From assembly GCA_000277445.1 (NCBI GenBank), contig AJWJ01000336.1:1-25394 (forward strand): a DNA stretch of 25,394 nucleotides. The letters run 5' to 3'. A model generated the notes under the pieces. That model had not been told where the DNA came from, made no database searches, and saw nothing but the letters and a program-made list of their open reading frames with translations. Positions 1 through 11,368 of this stretch are shown here, in pieces. The stretch is from Polysphondylium violaceum. Lineage: Eukaryota > Evosea > Eumycetozoa > Dictyosteliales > Dictyosteliaceae. The position numbers and the translations under genes were made by a program. Within the stretch, counting starts at the first letter, position 1, and each line of letters opens with the position of its first letter.

Positions 1-1014
1 AAAAAAAAGGGGTTGTCCTTGATGGGTGGGAGGGGAAATGTTTCATATATATACAGTATCATCTGACAAAACTAGTAAAAATAGTAATAAGGGGTTGGAC
101 AAAAAGGTGCCAAGCACACAAAAGATGATTGAGAGAGTGAGGGAGAATACTAAATATAAAGAAATAAATATGCGTCCACTTACCTGATATACTTTACAAA
201 TGATAGGAATAGTGAAGAGACCAGTAGAGATAATTACTATACACTGTTGTACAAAGATCCGTGTTGTTATTTGTCTTGAGTTGATTTTTGTTTTTTTTTT
301 TTTTTTTTTTCGTTCAGACTGTGTGCTATTACTGCGCAGTTGTGGTGGGGCGAAAGAAGAGAGAAAGTGACGCACCGAGCGGAGGGCACAAGGCAATATA
401 AACAAACTAACTACTAACTATTGGTGGCTAAATATAAGGGGTATATATTGGATGTGCGTGAATGGTAATAGTGAGTTATTGTTGTTGCTGATTTGTGGTT
501 GTGTGTTGTCAACTCTGGCGGCTGCTTGCTTTCGAAATTTGTGTTTTTGGGTAAAAAGGGTCAAATAGAAAAAAAAAAAAAAAAAAAAGTAACTTCAAGA
601 AAAAAAAAAATCGAAAAAAAAAAAAAAACTTTGTGGTGGAATCTGGCCGCCCATTTTCTAATGCGCCGCGTTTAAGGCTTAAAATGCCTTAAAATAACAC
701 CTCTTCAAAGATATTTTAAAAAAGACGATAATTAACAAATAAAGAAACAATGAGAAAGTTTGATGATATGCATCTTCAAAACACGAGTATTGATTTTTTT
801 CAAATGATTTTTTATTATTCTTTATCTCTGTTTGTAGAGAAGGCAAGAGAGTGGTCGATGTTATAGATATATTTCTATCTCTATCTTTTATATCTACATT
901 TTAAATATATCTATAGATTCTATTCTATGATTGTGTGTGTGGTGTTGTGATTTGATTTGATTTGATTGATTATATTATATATTGAATTGAATTGAATTGA
1001 AAAGAGAGAGAAAT
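1..1014. other. Left-edge non-coding region
   Basis: No gene is supported here. On the minus strand an open frame covers 405-43 but has no ATG; its only start-like codon is TTG. It has a good donor (GTAAGT, read leftwards from 184) and a possible acceptor just before an ATG at about 58, so a 5' UTR intron of a gene lying left of the window is conceivable. The rest is homopolymer-rich spacer with long A or T runs at about 290-310, 570-588 and 613-628. Next to the uS10m stop there are short tandem pentamers, (GATTT)n at 949-963 and (ATTGA)4 at 981-1000. Confidence 0.5.
9..35 (+). other. Clustered G-tracts (possible G-quadruplex)
   Basis: Four G-tracts (positions 9-12, 24-26, 28-30 and 32-35) lie within 27 nt on the plus strand, with loops of 11, 1 and 1 nt. 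The long first loop makes a stable quadruplex less certain than at 18653-18691. No role is inferred. Confidence 0.3.
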
Positions 1015-1410
1015 TTAAACAACTCTTTTTCCAGAAAAATGTTCTTCAGTTGGAATGTAAATTCTTTCTTGAATTCTGATATCTACTGTAGAGGCAATTG
1101 GTGGGAGTTTAGTTTCGACAAATTTAATAAACATGTTGGCAGTTTCGATTGGGGCATCGATTTGAACGAGTCTCTTGCTGATGCATCTTTCATATTGTTC
1201 ACGAGAGTTTTTATCGACATGTGGTGATTTATTGACGGTCCACTTCTTTACTTCAGTTGGTAAAGGGATGGGTCCAATAGTTTTAATGCCTGCGAGTTTA
1301 GCTGCCCAACTGATACGTTTAGCAATGTATGGAAGGGCATTATCTATGCCTTGTAAATTGAAAGAAACAACCTTTCTACCATTGGAGACAACTGTTTGTG
1401 TGAGTGACAT
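1015..1410 (-). CDS. mrps10: Mitochondrial small-subunit ribosomal protein uS10m
   Basis: This single-exon gene codes for 131 residues and starts at the ATG at 1410-1408. The bacterial S10 signature is clear: a GPIPLPTE loop near residues 46-53, then SPHVDKNSREQYE and KRLVQIDAP. The cytosolic uS10 has a different loop, so this is the bacterial-type protein of the mitochondrial ribosome, where it sits in the head of the small subunit. The sequence shows no strong basic presequence; the first 14 residues are short and Ser/Thr-rich. The gene is divergent from pex7, and the two start codons are 304 bp apart, so they probably share regulatory DNA. Family membership is near certain; the compartment follows from sequence type. 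Confidence 0.93.
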   Translation of the reverse strand: MSLTQTVVSNGRKVVSFNLQGIDNALPYIAKRISWAAKLAGIKTIGPIPLPTEVKKWTVNKSPHVDKNSREQYERCISKRLVQIDAPIETANMFIKFVETKLPPIASTVDIRIQERIYIPTEEHFSGKRVV

Positions 1411-1531
1411 TGTGTTTGTATGTATCCGAATGCTAGAATAACACTAAATCAACTCTAATTCTACTCTTCGTAATAATAAATATACACCTGAATGACGAAA
1501 AAAAAATTTCTGCTTGATTTGACAAAAAAAA

Positions 1532-1562
<31 letters not shown>

Positions 1563-1714
1563 GATGTTTTAAAAATTTCATATTGTTTAGGATTTAGATA
1601 TATTAATATATCTTGGTTAAAGTATACTAGATATACTACATATATCTATAGAGAAAGATATATATCAGAGCGGTGAATTAGAGTGTAGAAATCAGTGGCA
1701 GAAATAATAATAAA
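1411..1714. promoter_or_regulatory. Shared intergenic region between mrps10 and pex7
   Basis: This 304-bp region separates two divergent start codons. It has long A-runs (about 1527-1550 and 1553-1561) and repeated ATATCTATAGAT-like AT segments at about 1598-1665. No precise factor site can be named. It is inferred to be a bidirectional promoter because no other gene fits between the two. Confidence 0.45.
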
Positions 1715-2800
1715 ATGATGAAAAGATTTAAAACACAATTCAATGGATATTCAGTTGAATTTAGTCCGTTTGATGAACATAGATTGGCATGTGCATCGTC
1801 ACAACATTTTGGAATTATTGGAAATGGTAAACAATATGTATTAGATGTACACGAGCGTGATATTGTACCTTTTAGAGCATACGACACTAGAGACGGTCTA
1901 TATGATTGCACTTGGAGTGAAGAGAATGAAAGTCACATTGCAGCATCGAGTGGAGATGGTTCGGTAAAGATTTGGGATACACAAGCACCTGATGCTAGAC
2001 CAATAAAGAGTTTTGAAGAACACACAAAAGAAGTATACAGTGTCGATTGGAATCTCATTCAAAAAGATACATTTATCACCAGTTCTTGGGATCAATCGAT
2101 AAAGATTTGGAATCCTCGTAATGAACGTTCTCTTCGTACTTTTAAAGGACATCAATATTGTATTTATAGTGCTATTTGGTCACCAAGAAATCCACATCTC
2201 TTTGCATCAGTCAGCGGTGATACTACATTGAAAATTTGGGATCCAAGAGGTAAATATCATCATGATCAGTAATAGTATTCAATATATTTATGTTATTAAC
2301 AACCAATCAATAATATCAATAATTAGATAGTAGAGCACTCAACACTATTAAAGCACACGATCATGAAGTTTTATCTTGTGATTGGAACAAGTATAATGAA
2401 AAAGAAATTGTAACAGGTTCAGTTGATAGAACTATTAGAATTTGGGATTTAAGATATCCTGAAAGACCTGCTAGTATTCTTAGAGGTCATACATATGCAA
2501 TTAAAAGAATTAAATGCTCACCTCATTCTGAATCTATGTTGGCTTCAACTTCATAGTATGTATTTTATTTTATTTTATTTGATGCCCATCATACTAACCA
2601 TATCTTTTTTAAATTCAACAAGTGATATGTCTGTAATTATTTGGGATAGAGCTAGAGAACAAGATCCATTGTTAATGAGAATGGATCATCATACAGAATT
2701 TGTACTTGGTGTTGATTGGAATATGTTTATTGATGGCCAATTGGCATCATGTGCATGGGATGATCAAGTTTGTGTTTGGAATCTTGCAAGAAGAAGATAA
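1715..2800 (+). CDS. pex7: PEX7, PTS2 receptor of peroxisomal import (WD40)
   Basis: PEX7 binds the N-terminal PTS2 signal of matrix proteins in the cytosol and, with a co-receptor, carries them to the peroxisome. I read three exons: 1715-2249, 2327-2555 and 2623-2800. The introns are GT-AG, 77 and 67 nt long, and phases match exactly, giving 313 residues (human PEX7 has 323). The N-terminus (GYSVEFSPFDEHRLACAS, then QHFGIIGNGKQ) and the block DGLYDCTWSE are PEX7-specific rather than general WD40 features. Six WD repeats follow, with WD dipeptides in KIWDTQ, KIWNPR, KIWDPR, RIWDLR, IIWDRA and CVWNLA. The repeats around the two introns become continuous only after splicing (SVSGDTTLKIWDPR/DSRAL and LASTS/YDMSVIIWD), which supports both junctions. 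Confidence 0.95.
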
Positions 2801-4101
2801 AGTACAAATGGTGTACCATGTTTTATTAAAAAAAGGAAATAAATAAAAAAAAACTATAAAATCAACGATAATACATGTAATGATGTAGATTATATTGAGG
2901 ATGGGTTTCATTGATAATCGACATTTAATTAATTAAAAAAAAGTCTTTTCAAATACAAATAGGATCTGATTATTAAATTTTAATCCTCTTTGGATTTTCA
3001 AACACTTTGATAATTAATTAAACTACAATGTAGCCAATGATCATTGTTCAATTTACAGTTTATCCAATTTAGCTCATATGTCTATAAATGGAAATAACAC
3101 ACCGAAGGGTACTCTGGTATGGGGGTAGTTGTAATTTAATGATTATTATGGGTATTTGCTTTCTGAATCTACATTGATGAATTGTTAAAGATTCCGGGGT
3201 AAAGAAAGAACTAAGAGAGGGGGTGATCACCTTAATTTCAAACAATATTGATTATGTGCCCTTCTCGAATAATGTGATCAGTCTGGAGCGATAAGTCTCT
3301 ATGATCCCACCCCAATTCTGATTTTTTATTTTTTTTTAAAAAAATGGCAAATCACAAAAAAAATGGGATATTTATTGGGTGAAATGAGTATTTTGCGTGT
3401 TTTCGAGTTGCGAAAAGTCTGCATTTATTTATAATAATCGAACACACAACAACAAAACTGTTATTTTTTTTGCAATTATTATTTAGGCCTAAATATCCAA
3501 CTCAAATAATAATTTTATTGATTACTGTTCATTCAATTTTACTGTTATTGTGATAATATCATATTATTCACACAGAGATTAAAAACAAAAGAACTTTCTC
3601 ATCTCACATACGAAAAACCACAACAGCTGAAATCGATCTGCTTGTATTTTTTTTTTAAAAGTATTTTTTTTTATTTTAATTTTTTTTGCTATTTTTTCCA
3701 ATTTTTTTTGGGATTTTTTTGATTTTTCTTTCATAACCTACAGGCTCATATTGATACGCCCTAAATATCCGTATAAACACACTCTCCCATATATTTAATA
3801 TATATATACATCTATCACACACACACTCACATAATACATACACATATATTTGTATAAATCTGTCTGTGGTGCACACATCAATAGAGAAATATTGTTTTCA
3901 TTGATTTTCAGAAAAAGCCCCAACCTCTTTTTTCATACACAGTTTTTTTTGAAAAAATCTACTTTTTTTTATTTTTTTTTTGTTAAAATTATTCTTATCT
4001 ATCTATCTATCTTATCACACTTGTATCATTAGAACCATTACACCGCAACAACAGCACAACAAGAATCTGTATTATAATAAAACAACACACAAATCAATAA
4101 A
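2801..4101. other. Long intergenic region before the PKB/Akt gene
   Basis: This 1.3-kb stretch has no convincing gene. The part nearest the kinase (about 3430-4100) is A/T homopolymer-rich, with TATATA, CACA and TCTA repeats, as expected of a dictyostelid promoter and leader. At 3100-3320 the texture changes to a more mixed, G/C-containing sequence with a perfect 10-bp palindrome GGTGATCACC at 3222-3231, ending in a T-rich run near 3320-3338. That patch could hold a non-coding RNA or an old repeat, but it matches no RNA family I can recognise. Confidence 0.5.
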
Positions 4102-5508
4102 ATGACATCAGCAACAGCACCAATTAAACATGAAGGCTACCTCACCAAAGAAGGAGGGGGTTTTAAAAGTTGGAAGAAAAGATGGTTTATCCTCAGAGGA
4201 GGCGATCTTTGTTATTATAAAACCAAAGGAGTAAATATACCTTTTGTATTGTCGTTGTTAGTGATTGTATATTAATATATGTTATTAAATCATTAGGAAA
4301 CTGTACCTTTAGGAACTATTCATTTAAATACATCAGGTCATATTAAACATTCAGATAGAAAAAAGAAAATCAATGGATTTGAAGTCCAAACACCATCACG
4401 TACATTTTACTTGTCGGCCGAGACAGAGGAGGAGAGGGCCAAGTGGATAGAGATCTTGATCTCGGAAAGAGAGTTCTTATTAAATGGCAACAAACCAAAG
4501 AAATCTGAAAAGGTTGGAGTACACGACTTTGACCTCCTCAATCTGGTCGGTAAGGGCAGTTTTGGAAAGGTTATTCAAGTGAGAAAGAAAGACACTGGAG
4601 AGATTTACGCCATGAAGGTGTTGTCAAAGAAACACATTGTCGAACACAACGAGGTCGAGCACACATTGTCAGAGAGAAACATTTTACAAAAGATCAATCA
4701 TCCCTTCCTCGTCAATCTCAACTACAGTTTCCAAACCGAAGACAAACTCTACTTTATTCTCGACTATGTCAATGGTGGAGAGCTCTTTTATCACCTCCAA
4801 AAGGAAAAGAAATTCTCAGAGGACAGAGTGCGTTACTATGGCGCAGAGATTGTGTTGGCTCTTGAACATCTCCACTTTTCCGGTGTCATCTATCGTGATC
4901 TCAAGCCCGAGAATCTCTTGCTCACCAACGAGGGTCACATTTGCATGACCGACTTTGGTCTCTGCAAAGAGGGTCTCATGGCCCCCACCGACAAGACTGG
5001 CACTTTTTGTGGCACACCAGAATACTTGGCACCCGAAGTCCTCCAGGGCAACGGTTACGGCAAGGCTGTCGATTGGTGGAGCTTTGGTTCTCTTCTCTAT
5101 GAAATGTTGACTGGTCTTCCCCCCTTTTACAACCAAGACGTGCAAGAAATGTACAGAAAGATCATGATGGAAAAACTCACATTCCCACACTTTATCTCTG
5201 CCGAGGCCCGTAGTCTTTTGGAGCAGCTCCTCGAAAGAGACCCCGAAAAGAGACTTGCCGACCCCAATTTCATCAAACGTCATCCATTCTTTAAGGCCAT
5301 CGATTGGGAAGCACTCTTCCAAAAGAAGATTCCTCCACCCTTTATTCCAAATGTAAAGGGATCCTCTGATACCTCTCAAATTGACCCTGTATTTACCGAC
5401 GAAGCTCCATCCCTTACCATGGCTGGTGAGTGTGCTCTTAATCCCCAACAACAAAAAGATTTTGAAGGTTTTACTTATGTTGCTGATAATCAATTTTTAG
5501 GCTCCTAA
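4102..5508 (+). CDS. pkbA: Protein kinase B (Akt) homologue, PH domain plus AGC kinase
   Basis: Two exons (4102-4230 and 4297-5508, 66-nt GT-AG intron, phase 0) give 446 residues. A PH domain (about residues 8-100; GYLTKEGGGFKSWKKRWFIL) should bind PIP3 at the membrane. The kinase domain follows: glycine loop GKGSFGKV, catalytic Lys in YAMKV near residue 150, YRDLKPEN with catalytic Asp near 244, and DFG Asp near 262. The activation loop KTGTFCGTPEYLAPE has the PDK1-site Thr near 279. The C-terminal hydrophobic motif FEGFTYV has Thr 436, the expected TORC2-type site. In Dictyostelium this kinase acts downstream of PI3K in chemotaxis. The PH exon is AT-rich, while from about 4411 the codons become much richer in G and C; see findings. 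Confidence 0.97.
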
Positions 5509-5762
5509 ATCGGATTCCACCAACCACCACAACAACAAAAATAAATAAATGAAATTAATTTTAAATAATTTTAAATAGTTTATTGGTATTACTATTTTTA
5601 TTTCTGTCATACACGATATAGTAAGTATAATCTTTTATTTAATTTATTTTTATTTTTTTTTCTGTATAAATAGGTTGATTTCTTTCTTTTAGAATTTAAA
5701 TAAATATAGAGATAATAATAATAGTAACAATAATAGTCGTAGCAATAGTAATAGTTATAATA

Positions 5763-6624
5763 ATGGAGAGACTTAAAAGTTTAACAAGATGTAAAGCTGA
5801 AAAAAATTTTAATATTGAGTTTGATACAGATAACAAGAATGACAATACAATTGAAATTTCAAATAAAGAATTTAATGAAATCATGGTTTTACTTCAAAGT
5901 AATTATCCATATTTATAAAGAAAACAGTTTGTGTCTTTAATATATATATTTATAAATTTCATTTTAGCATTGGAAATTCAAAATAAAAAAATATCAACTT
6001 GTCAAGATCAATCTTTTCAATGGTGTGTAAAGCATAATCAAAACTTAAATAAAATTTATAAATCTATCAACAAATTATCAGTTATTATCAATTCAAATAA
6101 TAGTAATAATGGTGGCAATTCTTTTTATCAACAAAATGATCAAATGCAATGCGATATATTAAACAATTGTGAAAAAGATTTTCACCAAAAAATTTTAGAA
6201 TGTTATGATCCTTTGGAACCTTTTTCTGAAATTCTTCAATATTTGATTATGCAAATTGATAAAAATTCTTTTTGTGAATTAAAAGGTAAATTTGTTTTTA
6301 CATCACTTTATAAAAAGTATTAACACATTAACAATAGAGCAATCATTAGAAATTATTTTTCCAGTTATATTAAAATGGTTAACTGAAGACTCTTCATCTT
6401 CATCAATGATATCAATATCTATTGTCATATTATGGGAGACTCATTCAAAGTTTCCATCAATGTTTTTCAATCCAAAGTACAAGGACATTTATAAAAAGTT
6501 TTATACAAATTTAATCAATTTGGAGAGTAAAGGTACCATTCAATACTTGATTAATGAAAATATATTTCCTTTTAATAATGATGAGTTTATTACTCTTAAG
6601 AGATTATTATCATCCTTATCCTGA
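5763..6624 (+). CDS. Uncharacterised 246-residue protein
   Basis: I do not recognise this gene. Three exons fit by phase: 5763-5898, 5968-6285 and 6338-6624, with GT-AG introns of 69 and 52 nt. The first junction joins EIMVLLQ to TLEIQNKK. The second uses the acceptor ending at 6337, because an AG upstream gives the wrong phase. The product starts MERLKSLTRCKAEKNF, has a low-complexity Asn/Ser patch near residues 90-100, and ends in a helix-rich region (SLEIIFPVILKWLTED, then ITLKRLLSSLS). There is no signal peptide, membrane segment or catalytic motif. Spacing to pkbA (254 bp) and to the next gene (189 bp) is normal here. The product could be an alpha-helical scaffold protein, but no function is assigned. 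Confidence 0.7.
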
Positions 6625-6770
6625 ACCAAGATAATAAAAAAACTATTCACACTGGTAAAAACTCCCTCCTTTTTTTTTTCTTATTTTTTTTTTGTAAAAA
6701 AAAATCACACCCCTTGATTCATTTCATTTTGAACCGTTAAAATTTTATATTAAATTTAAATTGTTACTAC

Positions 6771-6780
6771 ACCATATAAA
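6771..6780 (+). promoter_or_regulatory. TATA-like element before the NELF-C/D gene
   Basis: ACCATATAAA lies 33 bp upstream of the start codon, after a T-rich stretch. The same decamer occurs at 18843-18852 just before the alpha-mannosidase start. Dictyostelid promoters often combine a TATA element with an oligo-T stretch; assignment here is by position only. Confidence 0.3.
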
Positions 6781-6813
6781 ACGAGGTAGAGAGAAAGATA
6801 AACAACCATCAAG

Positions 6814-9221
6814 ATGAGTACATCACCATCTCTATCTCCTAGACAATCACCAAGAAGATCACCATTTGTATGTGTGTTTATATCAACAGTAGAGACATTG
6901 TTTTTGATGATCATAACAATGCACCAACAATAGGATGATTGTTTTACTTATACCTACCGACATAAATCATTATCTATCTACATTAGGAATCAGGTCAACC
7001 AACAAGTGGTACACCATTATCTCCTACAGAACAGGTTAAAGAACAATGTGAATCTCAATTACAGATACCAGACTCGATTATGTCTATCAATGTTCCTTCA
7101 TTAATGAAAGAATATATTGATGTTGGTGGACAACCAAGAGTAATTTATCATTATTATCACTATTAGCTGTGTTATTGTGTTGTACAACGTCGACTAATAT
7201 CTTACCCAACACCAGGATGTTATTAAATTTTTATCAGAAAGTTATAAAGGTTATGCTCAAATGTGTAATTTAATTTGTCATTGGTTAAGATTATCAGGAT
7301 TACCAGATCAAGAAGTAATGGATTCATTTGCAAATCATTTAAAAGATATAATTATGAAAAAGTTTGATCCCAAAGTAGCAGATACAATCTTTTCATCTGT
7401 AAGTTGTTGTTATGAATCACATTTATCACTATCTATCTTTTTTGGAACCCATAGCTAATAATATATGTATATTATTAAAATTTAGTCACCACCATTATGG
7501 TTAGATGAAATGATTGCAGATGCACAATGGAGATCACTCATTTATCAGTTATCAGAGGAACACAAAAATTGTTTAATGTTGAATTTTGCAATTCAAAGAA
7601 TATCAGATGCAGGCTATCAAAATGAAATAGCATCATTGAGTACAGCATCAACCTATTTTAGTGTATTTAACAAGGTATTACTAGATTCACTTTCCCATTT
7701 AATTACATTGGATGAGATTACAATTACAAATTCAATTGATGAATTTAAAAAAGTTTGTTGTCAAAATCAACATACCTACTTGTATGCTCAAGCCTGTATA
7801 CAACAATTGATGAAAACCAATCCCAAAGCATCTGCATTAAAAAGAATATCTCAAGAATTAGAATTAGAAACTGTTAAAAAGTATATATACTCGTAACATA
7901 ACAATACAACAAGATGTATATATTAACAACAACAAACATTATTACCTACTCGACTACTAGGAGCAAAGCATCACAAAAGATTACATTGATGATGTCGGGT
8001 ATATCAAAATATCCGGCAATTATGCCACCAATTACATCATTACTTATGTCAAATACAACAACCACTGGTGATATAATTAAGCTTTACAATGAATATACAA
8101 AAGCTGATCCACCCCCTGTAGAGTTTCTTAGATATCCGAGTTTTTTAGATCTATTAATATCAGATTTATTTACACCAGGTAAAGTCATTCATGCACAACA
8201 TAAAGGTAAATGGATTTACTTGGTTGCCTATAGTGTCAGTGTAGGCAATGATGGTAAAAAAGACCATCTCGATGAAACCATTAAATCTATAGAGAAAATT
8301 ATAAATATTTGTCAATCAAATCCCGTAGGTTCTGAATTACAAAATGTTGTTCCAATTTTAAAAGAAAACTTAGAGTAAGTCAATCATAACAATAATAGAT
8401 TTGAATATTTATTTATATCATATATTAATAATAATAACAATACTATAGTTTACCAATTATTTCAATGGGCGTAATGCAATGGATTAAATTTAATCTTACA
8501 GATTCTACAAATATATCAAGTTATAATACTCTATGTGTTCCCATTTATTTAGACTTTTTAAGAGATGTATGTGTATTTTATTAATTAATTCGTTGATTAA
8601 TTTTAGTCGTTTGTGTTATTAATATTGTTAAATATTATTTAGATTTGTCAAAGACATCCATTACACAGATCAGTTATATTAAAAGTTTTGGTAGCACATT
8701 TTGAAATTGAAGCACAAGATTTAGATTCATTGTCAGCACTTGAAATGAGAAAAACAGTAATTGATAATATCGTTTATTTATTTGGATCAGGATATGTTTT
8801 ACCAGTACTAGATGTTATTGAATCGTGGACACCCAAAATTGATCCCTCATTGACTAGATATTTTACAAATCAGGTTTTGGATATAGTCGAACCACCTTAT
8901 TCTGAAATATTTATGGAAAAAATGGAAAAGATCATTAAAATAATTACAAATAATGGTTCAAATGAAATTAAACAAGAAGTTGTTTCAAACTTTTTAGAAT
9001 ATTGTAAATCTAATTCAACAAAAAATAATAATAATAGTAACGATCATAGTAGTGAAAATAGTGAAAATCATAATAATAATAATAATAACAGTGAAAACAA
9101 TAATAATAATAATAACTATAGTAGTGTTTCAAAAAATAATGGAAATATTACAGTTAAAATAGTTACTCGAACTACAAATAAAAATAATGGAAGTTTTAAT
9201 AATGGTTCAAGTGTTTCGTAA
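6814..9221 (+). CDS. nelfcd: NELF-C/D (TH1-like) negative elongation factor subunit
   Basis: NELF-C/D is a subunit of the NELF complex, which with DSIF holds RNA polymerase II paused near promoters. Seven exons fit by phase: 6814-6867, 6987-7139, 7216-7398, 7486-7880, 7961-8374, 8449-8566 and 8643-9221, giving 631 residues (human NELF-C/D about 590). Family blocks in order: KFDPKVADTIF, LWLDEMIADAQWRSLIYQL, NCLMLNFAIQRISDAGYQ with TASTYFSVF (human AGYQGEITSVSTACQQLEVF), ADPPPVEFLRYPSFLDL, and GSGYVLPVLDVIESW with LDIVEPPYSE. The N-terminus has several Ser-Pro pairs (SPSLSPRQSPRRSP), possible phosphorylation sites. The last 60 or so residues are an Asn/Ser-rich tail of dictyostelid type, absent from animal proteins. 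Intron 4 starts at GTATAT (7881), inside what looks like an open frame ending at a TAA. Confidence 0.93.
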
Positions 9222-9397
9222 ACACAAACACACTCTCTAGTAAACAAACCAAATAAAATTATGATCATTGATAAATTAATTTTAAAAGCAAAACAACAAG
9301 TAGTAATATTTAATTAATTAATTACACAAATTTAAAAAAGATTTATTCTAGTCTCTTTTTATATAAAGATATCATTATTATTATATCATATCATTAT

Positions 9398-10666
9398 TTA
9401 ATTATCTTTGGTGACGGCGTGCATAGCTTTGGCAAGATATTCAACATTACTAGAGTTGATACCAGCAATAGAGATACGACCGTTACGGGTTAAATAAATG
9501 TGAAATTCAGAAGCTAAACGATCAACTTGTTCTGGAGTTAAACCAGTGTAACAAAACATACCAATTTGGGTGGTGATGTGAGACCAATCACGAGTGGAAC
9601 CGTGTTTTTTCAAGTATTTAACCAAAGATTCTCTCATGTTGATAATTCTGTCGGCCATGCCTTTGACTTCGTCTCTCCATTGAGAGGTCAATTCCTTGTC
9701 CTTGAGAATGGTGCTGACAAGACGAGCGCCATATACTGGTGGGTTAGAGTACATTGGACGAATCAAGATTTTCAATTGAGATTCGACATTGACGGCTTCG
9801 TCGGCAGTGGCAGTCAAGAGAGAAAAGGCACCGATACGTTCACCATAGAGACCAAAGTTTTTGGCAAATGATTGGCAGAGGGCAATGTTGTGACCATCGG
9901 CGACAAATTGACGGACGGCTTGGGCGTCTTGTTCTGGTGAACCAGAGGCAAATCCTTGGTAGGCAAAGTCAAACAAGACAAAGTGTTCTTTTTCTTTACA
10001 GAGTTGAGAGATCTTTTTCCATTGTTCAGCGGTTGGATCAACACCGGTTGGGTTGTGAGCACAGGCGTGTAAGAGGATGATGGAGCCGTTTGGGGCAGCT
10101 TTGATGTCGTTGAACATACCGTCAAAGTTGAGACCGCAGGTGGATGGGTTATAGTAGGAATAGGATTTAACGGCAACACCGCTGTCGGCAAAGATTACAT
10201 TGTGGTTACCCCAGGTTGGGTTTGGTACGTAGGCAGTTTTGCCTGGCATGAAACGGGCTAAAAATTGAGCAGCAATACGTAAGGCACCAGTACCAGAGAT
10301 GGCTTGGACAGTGACAATACGCTTCTCTTTAATGTGTTGAGAGTCTTCGCCAAATGCTAAAACGGCAGACAATTGATTAAAGGTGGCAACACCAGCAATT
10401 GGGGCGTATTCGTGATCGACGTTGGCTTCAAAGATCTTTTTGTCAGCCTTTCTGACACTCTCCAATACGTATGGTTTGCCATTTTCGTCACGATAGGCAC
10501 CGACACCAAGATTGATCTTGGATGGTGATGTATCCTTGTTAAAGGCAACGCTGACACCCAAAATTGGATCTTCTGGGCCCTTTTGTACATTTGACCACCA
10601 ACTGGTGCTATACAATCTGGTGCTGTTTAATTTTGAAAGATTTCTAATAATTTGTCTTGAAATCAT
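9398..10666 (-). CDS. aatA: Mitochondrial aspartate aminotransferase
   Basis: The enzyme is PLP-dependent and moves the amino group between aspartate and 2-oxoglutarate (oxaloacetate and glutamate), serving the malate-aspartate shuttle. The single exon codes for 422 residues from the ATG at 10666; the frame is open 33 nt further upstream but only with a TTG. The N-terminus [20 protein letters not shown] is Arg/Ser-rich without acidic residues, a typical mitochondrial presequence, and mature protein probably begins near [14 protein letters not shown]. Class I aminotransferase motifs are present: [47 protein letters not shown], and the PLP Schiff-base Lys in [14 protein letters not shown] (about residue 269). 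The active-site Arg is in [10 protein letters not shown]. It converges with the NELF gene (176 bp between stops). Confidence 0.97.
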   Translation of the reverse strand: MISRQIIRNLSKLNSTRLYSTSWWSNVQKGPEDPILGVSVAFNKDTSPSKINLGVGAYRDENGKPYVLESVRKADKKIFEANVDHEYAPIAGVATFNQLSAVLAFGEDSQHIKEKRIVTVQAISGTGALRIAAQFLARFMPGKTAYVPNPTWGNHNVIFADSGVAVKSYSYYNPSTCGLNFDGMFNDIKAAPNGSIILLHACAHNPTGVDPTAEQWKKISQLCKEKEHFVLFDFAYQGFASGSPEQDAQAVRQFVADGHNIALCQSFAKNFGLYGERIGAFSLLTATADEAVNVESQLKILIRPMYSNPPVYGARLVSTILKDKELTSQWRDEVKGMADRIINMRESLVKYLKKHGSTRDWSHITTQIGMFCYTGLTPEQVDRLASEFHIYLTRNGRISIAGINSSNVEYLAKAMHAVTKDN

Positions 10667-11368
10667 CGTGTTGTTTAAGGATGTGTGAATATGATACAAA
10701 AAAAAAAAAAAAAATAATAAAAATGAAAACTAATGAATTGGATGATTTAGAATAAAAAAAAAAAAAATAGGGATGAAAAAAAAGAGTGACTCTTGGAAAG
10801 CGCATGAAATGAAATTTAAAAAAAAAAAATTATTTGTGTGTGCACAAATTTGGAAATAAATGTTGATAGTTGAGTTTAACCCCAAATTTAAGCCGAGTAC
10901 TCTGCTAAACTCGGAAGTTCTTTATTGATATTAATTATAGTTTGCGTAGTGTTTGCCCATTATAGGTGAGATAACACGATTTATGATCCTTTGTTTAAAA
11001 ACGAAAGCCTTCGTCAGGAATTGATTGATTGATCAAATAGATTTTTTTTTACATTTTTTTAAAACTGCAGCATCATGCATGGTGATGGAATATCTCGATA
11101 TCAATTTAACAATATAAAAAATAAAAAATAACAGTTAATTTATAATAAAAATTATTCAATAGATTTATCGCTGTTAGGTTATGTCATAGTTTAACCAAAA
11201 TAACATGTGTTTTATTCTTATCAGATAAATGAGATATGAAAACGAGGTTTTTTTTTAGTTGCATTGTTTGCAGAAAAAAATTTTGCCTCGTCGAGCTCCT
11301 TTGTACTATTTTTTTTTAGTTTTTTTTTTTTCGGTTTTAGTAGTATTTGTAAGAGTAAGAGAAAAGAG
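10667..11368. other. Divergent intergenic region with alternative stem-loops
   Basis: This 702-bp spacer separates aatA (minus) from the zinc-finger gene (plus). Its aatA-proximal side has A-runs (10697-10713, 10755-10767 and 10818-10827). From about 10865 to 11040 the sequence is more mixed. There a 6-bp stem CCGAGT (10893-10898) / ACTCGG (10909-10914) competes with a 7-bp stem GAGTTTA (10872-10878) / TAAACTC (10906-10912), since both use the 10909-10912 bases. A third small hairpin, ACGAA-AGCC-TTCGT, lies at 11001-11014. No known RNA family was recognised. Confidence 0.4.

Noticed and set aside
43-405. Minus-strand open frame with a membrane-like stretch
   Set aside because: It has no ATG, crosses a 20-base A-run as poly-Lys and contains a good splice donor, so at most it is leader or intron of a gene outside the window.
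3143-3152. CCCATAA on the minus strand, like the DUSE element of dictyostelid small-RNA genes
   Set aside because: It matches the core only, and no recognisable snRNA, class I RNA or snoRNA follows at the expected distance.
3676-3876. 66-codon minus-strand frame before pkbA
   Set aside because: It translates CACA/TATA and A-run repeats (Cys/Tyr then poly-Lys) and lies in the probable promoter.
4816-5493. 225-codon frame antisense to pkbA
   Set aside because: It is the mirror of a GC-rich, codon-biased kinase domain and has no family signal.
10667-10699. Upstream extension of the aspartate aminotransferase frame
   Set aside because: It has only a TTG as start, whereas the ATG at 10666 opens a typical mitochondrial presequence.
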